DNA from: Planctomycetota bacterium
Lineage (GTDB): Bacteria > Planctomycetota > PLA2
NCBI GenBank assembly: GCA_021776735.1
Contig: JAJFFH010000058.1
Coordinates: 93,046 to 157,045 of the forward strand
Length of the DNA: 64,000 nucleotides
Reading direction: 5' to 3'
Shown here: in pieces, positions 1 through 10,049 of the stretch
How the letters are laid out: each line of letters begins with the position of its first letter
Position numbering within the stretch: position 1 is the stretch's first letter
Program-made: the position numbers and the translations under genes
Notes under the pieces: model-generated
Database searches by the model: none
Seen by the model: the letters and a program-made list of their open reading frames with translations, nothing else
What the model was told of the DNA's origin: nothing

Positions 1-351
1 ATGCAGCCCCAGTGCCAAAGCGTACGGACGGCGATTCACGCCCCACCGTTCGTCACTACTGACGAAACGTCGTCAAAACCCACCGTCGAACAGCCGCTGC
101 GCGGCTTTCTCACGCGCGGCTGGCGTGCCATACCCAGCCCGGCACAAAAGAGCGAAGTTGGACGGCAGACCGGTTCGAGGACATCGCCGTCCGTCCGCTG
201 TGCTCGTTGGATAACCCCGCAAGGGAGCCCACGGACGGCGATTCGCACTCCAAAACCATCCTTTTGATCCCGGCTCGGTATGGACTGCCAGAGGGGCAAC
301 CCCATGTCCCGGCGGATACGCCAGCGAGCGGGCGCATCGGCCAGCGAGCAG
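1..351. other. Intergenic region without a convincing gene
   Basis: No open frame here has coding character. The stretch holds three copies of the dispersed CGGACGGCGAT core, at 25-35 (forward), 183-193 (reverse) and 232-242 (forward). The last two form a perfect 12-bp inverted repeat downstream of the leuDC stop codon. Confidence 0.6.
183..242. terminator. Inverted pair of the dispersed motif, possible terminator
   Basis: ATCGCCGTCCGT at 183-194 and ACGGACGGCGAT at 231-242 are perfect inverted complements around a 36-nt loop. The pair lies about 110 nt beyond the stop of the minus-strand dehydratase gene, where a terminator would be expected. There is no T-run. Confidence 0.35.
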
Positions 352-2349
352 CTACGGCGTGGCCGGCTCGGACTTGCGGGCGAACATGCCCGGGGCGTAC
401 GGCACGATGCGGCCTTCGATCGCCGAGGCGGCGACCGTCAGCGGCGAGGCGAGATAGAGGCGGCCCGGGCCGGAGCGGCCCGTGTAGTTGCGGTTGATCG
501 CCGAGACCGTGACCTGCTCGCGGTCTTCCGAGACGCCGGGGCCGCAGCCGATACATGCGCCGCAGCCCGGGTCGATGATCGTCGCGCCTGCCTTCCGAAA
601 GACCTCGGTGTGGCCCTGCTGCTCGCAGTGGTCCTTCACTTCGCGCGAGCCGTACTGAATAAAAAAGCTCACGCCGTCCGCGACACGACGGCCGGACTCT
701 ACTGCGTCCTTGAGCACGCGGGCGTACATGTCGAGGTCGTCGATCTTGCCCGCCGTGCACGAGCCCGCGTACGCAATGTCGACCTTCACCTCGCCGAGGT
801 CGTCGATGTAGGCGCCGTTGGTCGGGTCGCTCGGGATCCCCTTGTCGGGATCTCCCGGGTGGGCGACCATCGGACGCAACTTCGCGAGGTCGATCTCGTG
901 AACCCCGCCCGCGTACTCAGCGCCCTCGTCCGGCGCGACGAACCGGGCACGGAGGCGCGCGGCATCGGCATCCGGACGACGCTCGAGAATCCACCGCAGC
1001 GTCTCCTCGTCGGCCTCGACCATGCCCGCGCGCGCCGAGCACTCCGTCGCCATGTTGGCCAGGGTGGCGCGCTCATCCATCGACAAGCCGGCGATGCCCG
1101 GCCCGCCGAATTCCATGCAGCGGTTCAGCGTCTGCCCGCGGCGCACGAACGTCATCAGGATGAACAACATCAGATCCTTCGCCGTGCAGTCCGCCCGCAG
1201 TTCTCCCTTCAGCTCGAACCGGATCGACTCGGGCACCGTCAGCGGCGTGCAGCCCGCGTGGATCAGGTTGGCGTACTCGGTTGCACCGACGCCGTGCGCG
1301 TAGGCATTGCTACCGCCGCCCATTGTCGTGTGGCTGTCCGTCGCCAGGATGAGATCACCCGGCTCGATGATCTTTTCGCGTGCGACCTGATGACAGATGC
1401 CGGGCGACGTCCCGTCCTTGACGGAGAAGTCCTGCACACCGGTGTGTTCTTGAAAGACACGCTGCAGCTCGCGCAGGGTCTCGATCTTGTCCGCGAACGG
1501 CATCATCTTCTTCACGCCGTCCGCGTAAAACAAATGATCCTCGAACACCGCGAACTTCGCCGGGTTGGGCAGGTGGTAGTCCTCGCCGAACTCCTCTTGC
1601 AGGAAGTAGTGGACCTGTGCCGTCGTGAATTCGTGGCTGTAGCCGCCATCGACCTGGGCCAGGACCGCGTCGCCGTCCTTGACGCACTCGCCGCCGCGAA
1701 CCAGATGGCGCGCGATGACCTTTTCCGCCATCGTCATCGGCCGGGACTCCGTGTCCAGGCGCGGCAGATCGACCTTGTTGGCGGCAAGCGCCTTGCTGAA
1801 ACGAAACAAACCGCCGTGCTGCACGACCAGCCGCGTGATGGCGTCGTACCCGGTCGTGAACTCCTCGAGCGCGACCTCCTCGCCGGACTGGAGCCGACGC
1901 AGGATGTCGTAGTTCGCCATGAGCACGCCCTGGTTGATGTTGTTGCGGGCGTGGATCGGCGCGAAGCTGGCCGCGATGACAATCCGGATCCCGGACCACT
2001 TCTCGGCCTGGACCGCCGTCTCGCGCGACGAGCCGACGCCCTTGCGCTCGCCGGAAACGATCACTTCGAAATCGCCGTCGTACAGCGACCGTTCGGGGAC
2101 CACCCGCCGCCCATCCTCGACGAGGCCGGCGTACGCGTTCTTGGCCAGCTCTTCCGGCTTGTAGTCGAAGCAGACCCACGCCGGCGTCATCACGTCGGTG
2201 TTGATGTCGTCGAGCAGATCCCCGGGGGAAACGTCGTCCATCGTCAGGTTCAGCTCGCCCGCGAGTTGCCGCCGGATCAGCTCGAAGTCCTTCGTCAGAA
2301 AGAGGACGCGCTTGCCGGGGTCGAGCGAGACTGAGGGTGACGTTTCCAT
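352..2349 (-). CDS. Fused aconitase-family dehydratase (LeuD-LeuC type)
   Basis: This 665-residue protein joins a swivelling small-subunit domain (about residues 10-170, with the GSSRE substrate-binding motif) to an aconitase/isopropylmalate-isomerase large subunit. Signs of the large subunit are ATDSHTTMGG, and cluster cysteines in GSCTAG (Cys531) and GCGACIGCG (Cys596/599/602). The likely reaction is hydration and dehydration of isopropylmalate or a related 2-alkylmalate using a cytosolic [4Fe-4S] cluster, probably in leucine biosynthesis. Most bacteria encode LeuC and LeuD separately, so the small-then-large fusion is unusual. Substrate cannot be fixed from sequence; homoaconitate or citraconate relatives are alternatives. 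The ATG is preceded by TAGAAT six bases upstream, resembling a leaderless promoter, although GGAGG also lies directly before the ATG. Confidence 0.88.
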   Translation of the reverse strand: METSPSVSLDPGKRVLFLTKDFELIRRQLAGELNLTMDDVSPGDLLDDINTDVMTPAWVCFDYKPEELAKNAYAGLVEDGRRVVPERSLYDGDFEVIVSGERKGVGSSRETAVQAEKWSGIRIVIAASFAPIHARNNINQGVLMANYDILRRLQSGEEVALEEFTTGYDAITRLVVQHGGLFRFSKALAANKVDLPRLDTESRPMTMAEKVIARHLVRGGECVKDGDAVLAQVDGGYSHEFTTAQVHYFLQEEFGEDYHLPNPAKFAVFEDHLFYADGVKKMMPFADKIETLRELQRVFQEHTGVQDFSVKDGTSPGICHQVAREKIIEPGDLILATDSHTTMGGGSNAYAHGVGATEYANLIHAGCTPLTVPESIRFELKGELRADCTAKDLMLFILMTFVRRGQTLNRCMEFGGPGIAGLSMDERATLANMATECSARAGMVEADEETLRWILERRPDADAARLRARFVAPDEGAEYAGGVHEIDLAKLRPMVAHPGDPDKGIPSDPTNGAYIDDLGEVKVDIAYAGSCTAGKIDDLDMYARVLKDAVESGRRVADGVSFFIQYGSREVKDHCEQQGHTEVFRKAGATIIDPGCGACIGCGPGVSEDREQVTVSAINRNYTGRSGPGRLYLASPLTVAASAIEGRIVPYAPGMFARKSEPATP

Positions 2350-2444
2350 ACCTCCATTCTAGGCGGCAGCGCCAGCCCGCATTACGCGCGCGCGCCAAGT
2401 CCCCAATCTTCATTCGTGCCGAGGACGATGTCCTTGTGGGGGAC

Positions 2445-3320
2445 TCACGCCAGGAGCAGCGTCACGATGCCGGCGACCGCCAGAAGCGAGCCGGCGATCG
2501 CACCGCCGCCAACGCGCTCGCGAAGCACAAGGATCGCGATCGGCAGCGTAAACAGTGGCGTTGTCGAGTGCAGCGCGCTGGCCACGGCGGACTCGGTACG
2601 CGCAATCCCGAGCTGCATCAGTCCCAGACCCAAAAACGTCCCCACGAACGCGGCGGGCACGAGCCGCGACACCGGCCCACGCGCCATGAGCCGTCTCAGA
2701 TTGGGACCAAGGTCTCCGCGAACAAGCCCCAAAACGGCGAGCATCGCGGTGGCCGACACGAGCCGCAGGGCGGTCGAAGACAAAACGTCCATACCCTGCA
2801 GGCCGCGCTTGGAGAGCAGCGTCCCGCCCGCCTGGCACGCCGCCGCCACGCCCGCGAGCAAGAGGCCGCGCGAGGTCACGGACGGCTCCTCGCCATGCGG
2901 ACGAAAGTAGACGACGAGGCCCACGCCGGCGGTCGCCGCAAGAACGCCGGCCACTTGCTGCACGCCAAGCAGCTCGTTCAAAAACACCGCCCCACCCAGC
3001 GCCGTCAGCACGGGACCCAGCCCGGCGAAGAGCGCGGTGCGATGCGCGCCCAACTGCCCCAGCGCCAAAAACAACAACGTATCGCCGAGCGCCAGGCCGA
3101 CGACACCGGACAGCGCGATAAAAACCTGATCTCCCAGCGGCGCCGGACGCCAGCCTGCCACGAGTGTGCACGCAAGAAACAGCGCCGACCCGATGATCCC
3201 CTTGAACAGGTTGACCGGCCGCGCACCGATCCCGCGCACATCGCGTGCAAACAGATTGAGCCCTATCGCCCAGCACAACGCCGCCCCCAGCGACGCGATC
3301 TCCCCGACCGGAAACTCCAT
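2445..3320 (-). CDS. EamA/DMT-family permease
   Basis: The product (291 residues) is almost entirely hydrophobic, with about ten predicted membrane segments in two homologous halves. That is the drug/metabolite transporter (EamA) layout. Motifs such as GDTLLFLALGQLGAHRTAL in the first half and HSTTPLFTLPIAILVLRE in the second are typical. It should be an inner-membrane exporter or importer of small metabolites; the substrate is unknown. The ATG at 3320 starts directly before the first membrane segment; the longer open frame upstream has no coding character. It is divergent from the gene at 3421. Confidence 0.85.
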   Translation of the reverse strand: MEFPVGEIASLGAALCWAIGLNLFARDVRGIGARPVNLFKGIIGSALFLACTLVAGWRPAPLGDQVFIALSGVVGLALGDTLLFLALGQLGAHRTALFAGLGPVLTALGGAVFLNELLGVQQVAGVLAATAGVGLVVYFRPHGEEPSVTSRGLLLAGVAAACQAGGTLLSKRGLQGMDVLSSTALRLVSATAMLAVLGLVRGDLGPNLRRLMARGPVSRLVPAAFVGTFLGLGLMQLGIARTESAVASALHSTTPLFTLPIAILVLRERVGGGAIAGSLLAVAGIVTLLLA

Positions 3321-3420
3321 GGCCGTCTTGTGCCAGCGACCGCAAGAAACGACGACTGCCCCAAATAAGGCGCTGCCGATTGGAAGGACCGAACAACCGA
3401 GCCGCGTACCAACTCGTGAA

Positions 3421-4515
3421 ATGCGCACGTGTCTCGTCACCCTCCTCGCCTCCGCCGCACTGTGCGCGGGGGCGAAAAAGAAGATCGACTGGAAGCTGGA
3501 CGCCGCTACGGCCAACGCCGCAGCACGCAAGGCCAACAGACTGCTCATGGTCTTCATCACCGGCCCCAAGACCTGACCCGGCAAGGCACTCCTGCGGCCC
3601 GGCGGGCTGTTCACCAAGGCCGAAGTCATCGATGCCGTCAACAAGCACGCGGTCGCCGTCGAACTGGCCCAAACCAATCTCGACCCGGCGGCCATGCCGT
3701 ACTTCAAGAAGCGCCGCAACATGATGTCGAACCTGCTGCTCGTGGCCCCAAACGGCAAACTGCTGTTCGAGGACGAGGGTTCGTGCACGACCGCGATGAC
3801 CACAAACGCCTTTCTCCGCATCCTCGAGAAAGCCGCGACAAGGCGGACCGAACCGGACAAAAAGCAAACGGACGGCGATGCCCCCAAGGGCCCGTTCCTG
3901 CGCCGCGCACTCCTCGCCATGGAAACTGAAGGCGCGCTGCTCACCGGTCGGCTGGCACGCCAGAACCCGGTCGCCGGATTCGGCATGGGCGCCGACTTCG
4001 TCGGCACCGTCCGGGTCTCGTTTCGCCGCGACGGCACACAAGTGGTGCTCGCCGGCGAAGGCGCAACGCTCAAGCTCACCCGCCGCGACGACAAGTTCCG
4101 AAAGGAACTGACCTGGACGGGCGACCGCATGCCGACGTTGGGCCGCACCGTCGCCGAGCTAACTCTCCTGGCCGACCCGGCGGGTCTCGCACGCCACATC
4201 CGCGACGTGAAAGGGCACGCCAACGAAGACATCGCGGGCGTAACCTACCGCCGCTTCGACGCAACCCTGAAAATGCCGCGGCCGCCGCGCCGGATGATGC
4301 AGCTCTCCGACAAGAACGTGGTGTTGACCGTTCACGTCGGCAAGAAAGACGGCCGGGTCCGCGCCATCAAGCTGCACATCGAACGGAGCTTCCCGGCCAA
4401 CATGAGAATGCAAACCGCCGGCGGCCCGCAGGCCGTGCCGAACTTCATCACCGATTACACGCTGCGCGCGGCGGTTTCCGAATCGCCTGCCCCCGCCCCC
4501 CCCTCAAACAAATAG
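3421..4515 (+). CDS. Secreted thioredoxin-fold protein with in-frame UGA (putative selenoprotein)
   Basis: The frame opens with a signal peptide (MRTCLVTLLASAALCAGA) and continues as a thioredoxin-like N-terminal domain (about residues 20-125: LLMVFITG, LLLVAPNGKLLFEDEG). At codon 52 there is a TGA (3574-3576) in TGPKT-UGA-PGK, the place where thioredoxin-like proteins carry the redox cysteine. The frame then runs open to 4515, 364 residues if read through. From 3594 to 3610 the RNA can form a 7-bp hairpin with a GGC loop, in the size and distance range of bacterial SECIS elements. The C-terminal part is an unrecognised beta-rich domain. A copy of the dispersed motif is inside the gene (3869-3879, read as QTDGD). 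The alternatives are a nonsense mutation or a sequencing error, but the 3' part has intact coding character. Confidence 0.6.
3594..3610 (+). promoter_or_regulatory. SECIS-like hairpin after the UGA of the gene at 3421
   Basis: Bases 3594-3600 pair with 3604-3610 (seven pairs, two of them G-U), leaving a GGC triloop 24 nt after the UGA. Bacterial SECIS elements usually start their loop with G and sit within a few tens of bases of the UGA. Supported by base pairing only. Confidence 0.35.
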
Positions 4516-4556
4516 TCATTCTGCCAAGCCATCGCCGAACGCCGTTTCCATGAATA

Positions 4557-7500
4557 ATGCGGTGCGTGCGGCTTGTCGGCCTGCTCTTGCTTCTGCTTCC
4601 TACGCGTGAGGCGACCGCCGATGAGAGCGCAGCACTCGTCCTCCTGCTCAAGGATCGCGACCGCGGCGTGCGTTACGCGGCGGCGATGGCGCTCGGGAAG
4701 GCGGGCCTGCATCTGGAGCGGGTCGTGCCGCTGCTCGACGATCCCGTGTGGTGTGTGCGGCAGGCGGCGGAGAACGCGTTTGTTCTTGCCGGCGAGGAGC
4801 GCGCGTTGGATCATCTCGCGCCCGCGTTGCGCAACGGATCGGCGGCCGCGCGACTCGGGGCAGCCGAGGCGTTGGCGCGGCTCGGGAGGGGCGCGACACC
4901 GCTGCTGCGCGCGGCGCTGAAGGACCGCGAGCCGGCCGTCGTTGTGGCCGCGCTGGACGGATTACTGCATCGCGTGCGGGCGGTACGGCAAGCGGTGGCG
5001 GTCGATCTCGAGCCTCTGCTGCGCGCCGGGAACGAACAGGTTCAGTCGGCCGCGCAGCGCCTGGTGGACTCGCTTGAGCCGGCGGAAGAGCCGGACAAGA
5101 AACGAGCCCTCGCCAAGATCGGAGACGCCTCGGAGCTCGAGGAGGCCGATACGCCCGCCGTGATCGCGCGCTGGCGGTCGTTCCGCCCGGACCTCGAGTC
5201 GACGGACGCTGCCGTGCGCGTCGCATCGGTACGCGTGCTGGGGCGACAAGGCAAGCCCGTACTTGGCGCTTGCGCCGATCCGTGCTCCGACGTGCGCGCG
5301 ATGGCGGCCCGCTTTGCCGGCAGCCCAAACGTGCTCGTACGACTGCTTGCCGACAAGAACTGGCGCGTGCGGCGCAACGCCCTTCGCTCGCTGGGACGCA
5401 TTCGGGCACGCGCGGACGCGGTGGCGCCCTTTCTGGCCGATCCGAACCTATCACTCGCCTGGGCTGCGGCCGACGCGCTGAGACGAATCGGCGGTCCTGC
5501 CGCCCTGCCCGTGGCGCACGTCCTGGCTGGCGGGAATCCGGCGGTTCTCCGCCTCGCGCCGTCGATCTTCGGCGCGGCGGGCAAGCACGGCGCGCCCGCC
5601 GTCGGTGCGCTCGCCCATCTGCTTGCGCACGACGACGTCAACGTGCGCGACGTCGCCGCGCAGTGTCTGGCGCGCGTCGGTCGCAGCGCCCTCGATCCCA
5701 CGCCGGCGCTCGTCGCGGCCCTGGAGGATCCGCGGCTGTGCGTCGTGGCAAACGCAGCGCGCGCCCTCGCCCGACTCGGCCCTACACCGCCGCTGGTCGC
5801 CGCCTTGCGGTCCAAACGGGCCCGCGTTCGCGCGTACGCCGCATTCGCCCTGGGCGAGGCTCTCGGCGCGCGCCGCGGACTCGCGTACCTGCCCTACGAG
5901 CCCCGTCTCCCGGTCCTCGACGCGGGCACGCCCCCGGACCCCCTGATCAAAATCTCGGGACTCGCCAAACTCCCTCGGCTCGCGCGTATCCGACGCGCCC
6001 GCCGCGGGTTGTGGTCACGCGATCCGGCGGTCGCACTCGCGTGCGCTGCGGCGCTGGACTACGACGAGATGGACGCGCGCGAGTGCGAGCGCGCGGTCGA
6101 GCTCCTGTTGCCGGAGGGGCTGCGGTCCGGCAGTCCCATCGACTTCGAGAAGCTGCGCAGTTACCTCGGCAGCACGGAACTCGGCGCGTTCCTGGAGTAC
6201 TTTTGCCGGGCGCGCGCGACCGCTCCGACGCGCAAGAGCGTCTACGGCGCGCTTCACAGGCTGCCGCGCTCCGACGACATTCCGATGCTTGGTCACTTCC
6301 GCCGTTCGGAGGACTCGATCCGACTCGGTGGATTTGGCGAGCTCCTGCAGCCGTACCGGTACACGGCGCGGTTTCCGCGGGATCGCAGCGGCCTGTGGGA
6401 CGCCATCGAGCGATTCGGTGACATCCCCGCTCCCGAGCGCTGGTGGCTTCTTGAGCTCGACGCGATCCCGGCGGCGCGTGCAGCGCTGCTTGTCGAGGTC
6501 GCCCGGCGGCATGCCGATGACGAGGACGCGCGAGCTACGCACAGCTGGGTGGGGCTCAAGGCTCTCGGCGCCACACGCGATGCGGAGTCGAAGCACTACC
6601 TGCGACATGTGGTCGCTGGCGGTTCGGAGGAGCAGCGCGTGTTCGCGCTGGCAGCACTCGCGCAACGCGGGAGTTTGCCCGCACTCGTACGGCTGGTCAG
6701 AAAATCTGCAACCGACGCACAGGTGCTGGGCCTCTTGCTGGAGTCGTTTCCGCGGCTGGCCAACCGTGTCTTGCGCGAACGTCTCGCCGACCCGAAAGCC
6801 GCACGCGCGTGTGCCGAGCTCGTCCACGAGACGCTGTACCACGGCGGCTATCTTCATGGACTGCGCGTGGACGCGGACACGTTCCTCGGAATCGAACCGT
6901 CACTGCAACTCGCGCAACTCGACGACGACGCCCTGCTCACGATCGCCCTGCGGGTACCGGGTTGTGGGACGCGCCGCGTGGCCCAGGCGCTGCTCGACGG
7001 CATCGCGCCGAGACCGCCCGCCCTGTGGCTCGAATACGATTGTCCGTTGCAGCTCGACAGCGCGCACACGTTCCTGAGCGCGATGGCGCGAAGACGCTAC
7101 ATGGCGACTCTGCGCGGATGGGGGCGGCATGCGGACCCGGACGTGCGCGCATTCGCCTTTCGGCGTCTGATCCGTCTCGGTGATCTCGCGCTACAGGACG
7201 CGATCCTCGCGTGGCTCGCCAAGCACCCGGCCGAACTCGACGGGCTTGCCGAAGCTGACGGGCCTTCCAAAACGATCCGCTACCCGGGACTCTTGCCACT
7301 GCTGATCCAACGGGCACGAACCAACGACAGCGAAAGCGACTGGCTCGACGTGCTGTACTACCAGGGAGGGCCGATTCTTTTGCTCGAGCTACTGACACGC
7401 GCGGAACGCAGCCGGCTCGAGGAACTCTGCGCGGCAGGGCGCGGGCTCGAATGGACGCGGGACATGCTCCGCCGACACCCCGATCTGCATTGGACGGATC

Positions 7501-7904
7501 ACGGCCATGTCCGATCGCCGTGGCTGCTCGACGAACTCCGTCGGCGGCTTGCGTCACGCTCCGTACCTATGCATTCGGTGTTCCCGGTACTCGTGACATG
7601 GCCCGACGCACAGGCACAAGCGGACTATTGGTCCATCATGCGCGCGGGACGCTACCGCTGGGTCGCCGATATTGCAGACGACCGCGCTTCAACGCTCGAC
7701 GGCAACCTGTCCACGCTCACGCATTGGGCCTTCGAGCTGGAGAGCAACTGCTGCCGCGCCAACCCGCGTCCGGACGGCATCTTCCGCCACCTGACCGGCG
7801 ACGACCAGACGTCGCAATGCAACAGCGCCGGCATCGGCCAGCCCCCGACCGAACGCGTGCGCCGGCGCTTCGAGCTCTACGGCATTCCCTGGCGGTTTCG
7901 CTGA
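4557..7904 (+). CDS. Large secreted HEAT-repeat protein
   Basis: This 1115-residue protein starts with a signal peptide (LVGLLLLLLPTREATA) and is then built of tandem alpha-helical HEAT/PBS-lyase-type repeats. Units of about 30 residues such as DRDRGVRYAAAMALGKAG and NWRVRRNALRSLGRI fill roughly residues 25-430. The remainder is also helical but less regular. HEAT solenoids bind proteins; a scaffold role outside the cytoplasm is inferred from the signal peptide. No catalytic motif is visible. It follows the UGA-containing gene by 41 bases on the same strand, so the two may be co-transcribed. Secreted HEAT proteins are abundant in Planctomycetota; two more occur in this window. Confidence 0.75.
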   Translation: MRCVRLVGLLLLLLPTREATADESAALVLLLKDRDRGVRYAAAMALGKAGLHLERVVPLLDDPVWCVRQAAENAFVLAGEERALDHLAPALRNGSAAARLGAAEALARLGRGATPLLRAALKDREPAVVVAALDGLLHRVRAVRQAVAVDLEPLLRAGNEQVQSAAQRLVDSLEPAEEPDKKRALAKIGDASELEEADTPAVIARWRSFRPDLESTDAAVRVASVRVLGRQGKPVLGACADPCSDVRAMAARFAGSPNVLVRLLADKNWRVRRNALRSLGRIRARADAVAPFLADPNLSLAWAAADALRRIGGPAALPVAHVLAGGNPAVLRLAPSIFGAAGKHGAPAVGALAHLLAHDDVNVRDVAAQCLARVGRSALDPTPALVAALEDPRLCVVANAARALARLGPTPPLVAALRSKRARVRAYAAFALGEALGARRGLAYLPYEPRLPVLDAGTPPDPLIKISGLAKLPRLARIRRARRGLWSRDPAVALACAAALDYDEMDARECERAVELLLPEGLRSGSPIDFEKLRSYLGSTELGAFLEYFCRARATAPTRKSVYGALHRLPRSDDIPMLGHFRRSEDSIRLGGFGELLQPYRYTARFPRDRSGLWDAIERFGDIPAPERWWLLELDAIPAARAALLVEVARRHADDEDARATHSWVGLKALGATRDAESKHYLRHVVAGGSEEQRVFALAALAQRGSLPALVRLVRKSATDAQVLGLLLESFPRLANRVLRERLADPKAARACAELVHETLYHGGYLHGLRVDADTFLGIEPSLQLAQLDDDALLTIALRVPGCGTRRVAQALLDGIAPRPPALWLEYDCPLQLDSAHTFLSAMARRRYMATLRGWGRHADPDVRAFAFRRLIRLGDLALQDAILAWLAKHPAELDGLAEADGPSKTIRYPGLLPLLIQRARTNDSESDWLDVLYYQGGPILLLELLTRAERSRLEELCAAGRGLEWTRDMLRRHPDLHWTDHGHVRSPWLLDELRRRLASRSVPMHSVFPVLVTWPDAQAQADYWSIMRAGRYRWVADIADDRASTLDGNLSTLTHWAFELESNCCRANPRPDGIFRHLTGDDQTSQCNSAGIGQPPTERVRRRFELYGIPWRFR

Positions 7905-7910
7905 AACATC

Positions 7911-10049
7911 CTACTCGGTCTTCGGCTCGGGCGGGACCGTGAGGTCCGGCGCAATTCGCAACTTCCCCTTGCGTGTGACCAGCTTCTGGAGATCGTCCCG
8001 GAACCGCTTGAGCGCGGCGTCGAGCGCAGCGCCTTTGACAAGCTTCGAAACCAGCTTCTCCTCGTGCCACGCCTTGAGGACCCCCGCAAGCTCGCGGTAG
8101 AAACGCAAGGCGCGCTCGGCGTCTTCCAGCCGGGCTTCGATGGTCTTGACGCGCGCAGCGAACATGGACGCCGTTCGGCCCGTGCGAATACGCGTGGTCA
8201 TGTTCTCGAGCTCCCGGGCGTACTGCGACAGTCGCTCCGGCCTGAACTCGCTCGGCGCGTCGGTGAGGTGCTTCTTGACACTGACGGGTGACAGCGCCGC
8301 ATGCGCCTTCGTGCACGCGGCGATCGTGTCGGCAGCCTTGTCGTCCTTGTCGTCGCCCGTGCCGGCCCCCTTGATTGTTACACCAAGCTTGTCAAAAGCG
8401 TCCTTCGTCAGAACCCCTTCGAAATCCGCCGCGGGATCCCCGGCGCCCCAACCGTTCCGGATTTCGGTCAGTACGGTCTGCAGTTGTGCAGAGTGCTGGC
8501 GGGCATTCTCGATTCTCTCTTCTACGGATCCGGCGGCCGGCGTGATCACGTTTTCGAAAGGAATCTCCAAGGTGTCAAACGCCAGAAACGCGACATACTG
8601 CCGGGGGTGTTCGATCCGGTCGCGGCGGCGATTGCGGCGCTTACGCCTCGACTTGGCCCCGGAACGTTCGATCAGCTTGAACTGGATCGGATCGGAGATC
8701 ATCGAATGCAGCCGGTCCTTGGGGAAGAACAGGACCTTGAAACCAACCGCCGCGTTCTTCGGAACCTTCACGAGCTCCGCCATGCTGTAGTTGACGATAT
8801 TCGCCAGATGCGCGGGGACTGGATCCGGATACAGTTTCTTGCCCTGCGGGATGCCGATTCCGGTAAACACCGCGAACGCCTCGACAAGATCCCTGGACCC
8901 TGCAAAGCTGGTGGCAACCGCGGTTCCGAGAGCGCCGACGAATTCCAGACTGCGAAACACGATCTCTCGCTTCCGCTTCGGTTTCCGGTCGGCGACGACC
9001 TTGTAGACCTGTTCTTTGCTCTGTGGGGATACCTCAATGGGAATCGTGTACGCCTCGTCGGAGCCCTTCTCCTTCGGATAGACGAGCGCCCGGCCATACG
9101 CGTTGATCATGCCTGTGTTCACGAGGCGATCCTGGTCGGAAGTGTTCAATAGCGACAGCGTGACCACGTAGAAGTGATCGCTGACCTCGGTGCCGAACAG
9201 CTTCTCCGCCATGTCGTTCGGCATCGGAAAGGCCTTGATGTCGGTCACGCTCAGCCTGCGGGCCAGAAACCTGTTGCGATACGCCTTGGCCGCGTAGAGC
9301 ACGAATCTACGCGTACCGCTCGCCACCGCCCTGTGGGCGACGGGCGCGGACACGATCTCGTCTCGATAGGCCTCCAGGGCGGTGATCTCTGCCCCGACCG
9401 TGTCGGGGGCTTTCTCAATCCGCTCCAGTGCAGCTCGGCACTTTTTTTTGTCGTCCACAGAGAAGATTCTCGAGCCGCCTTTCAACACAGACTCCGCTTC
9501 CGACAGAACGGTGGCCTTGGTCGTATCCTCGGAGCGCTCCTTTCCCAGTATATCGATGAACTGGCGCACGAGTTTTCGTCGACGCGCAATGCGGCGCAGC
9601 CCGCTCAGCGACCGGCCATCCGCAATGTCAATGGTCACCGTGAGCGGATCGCGGTCCTCGAAGTTCTTCACGGCATCGGCGTTGATGACGATCGACGCTC
9701 GATTGACGCCAACGTACGGATCCATGGTCTCAGGGCCGGGCACGAGGCGCTTGATTGTGTAGTCGCCCTTGCCGAGCGGGACAACGCCGCGGATACTCAC
9801 GGACCAGGACAGCCGGGGATCGTGCAAGTCTTGGCCCGTGATCGGGATGACCAGCTCCTTGCCCTCTTGAAACGTCAAGACCGCCTGCGTGCCGATCGCA
9901 TGGATTCTCGGCCGCCCAAGGCCCCGGCCGCCCGGCTGCACCCCGACGGGCGAAGCCCCGGCCTCGCCGTCCTCTTCTGAATCGTTGTCCTGCTGGCGTC
10001 CAGCGCACGCTACGCAGACGAGAGCACACACGATTAGTCGATTGTGCAT
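7911..10049 (-). CDS. Exported protein of unknown function, possible lipoprotein
   Basis: The 712-residue product begins MHNRLIVCALVCVAC, a short export signal ending in a cysteine that could be lipidated, although the lipobox is imperfect. An acidic low-complexity stretch follows (DSEEDGEAG). The rest mixes beta-rich and charged helical segments, with a lysine/arginine-rich patch (KSRRKRRNRRRDR) near residue 500 and a coiled-coil-like C-terminus. I do not recognise a family. The ATG at 10049 is preceded by a purine-rich AGGGAG; the longer frame upstream is not coding. It is divergent from the large lipoprotein at 10326 and convergent with the HEAT gene, whose stop is six bases away. Confidence 0.6.
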   Translation of the reverse strand: MHNRLIVCALVCVACAGRQQDNDSEEDGEAGASPVGVQPGGRGLGRPRIHAIGTQAVLTFQEGKELVIPITGQDLHDPRLSWSVSIRGVVPLGKGDYTIKRLVPGPETMDPYVGVNRASIVINADAVKNFEDRDPLTVTIDIADGRSLSGLRRIARRRKLVRQFIDILGKERSEDTTKATVLSEAESVLKGGSRIFSVDDKKKCRAALERIEKAPDTVGAEITALEAYRDEIVSAPVAHRAVASGTRRFVLYAAKAYRNRFLARRLSVTDIKAFPMPNDMAEKLFGTEVSDHFYVVTLSLLNTSDQDRLVNTGMINAYGRALVYPKEKGSDEAYTIPIEVSPQSKEQVYKVVADRKPKRKREIVFRSLEFVGALGTAVATSFAGSRDLVEAFAVFTGIGIPQGKKLYPDPVPAHLANIVNYSMAELVKVPKNAAVGFKVLFFPKDRLHSMISDPIQFKLIERSGAKSRRKRRNRRRDRIEHPRQYVAFLAFDTLEIPFENVITPAAGSVEERIENARQHSAQLQTVLTEIRNGWGAGDPAADFEGVLTKDAFDKLGVTIKGAGTGDDKDDKAADTIAACTKAHAALSPVSVKKHLTDAPSEFRPERLSQYARELENMTTRIRTGRTASMFAARVKTIEARLEDAERALRFYRELAGVLKAWHEEKLVSKLVKGAALDAALKRFRDDLQKLVTRKGKLRIAPDLTVPPEPKTE

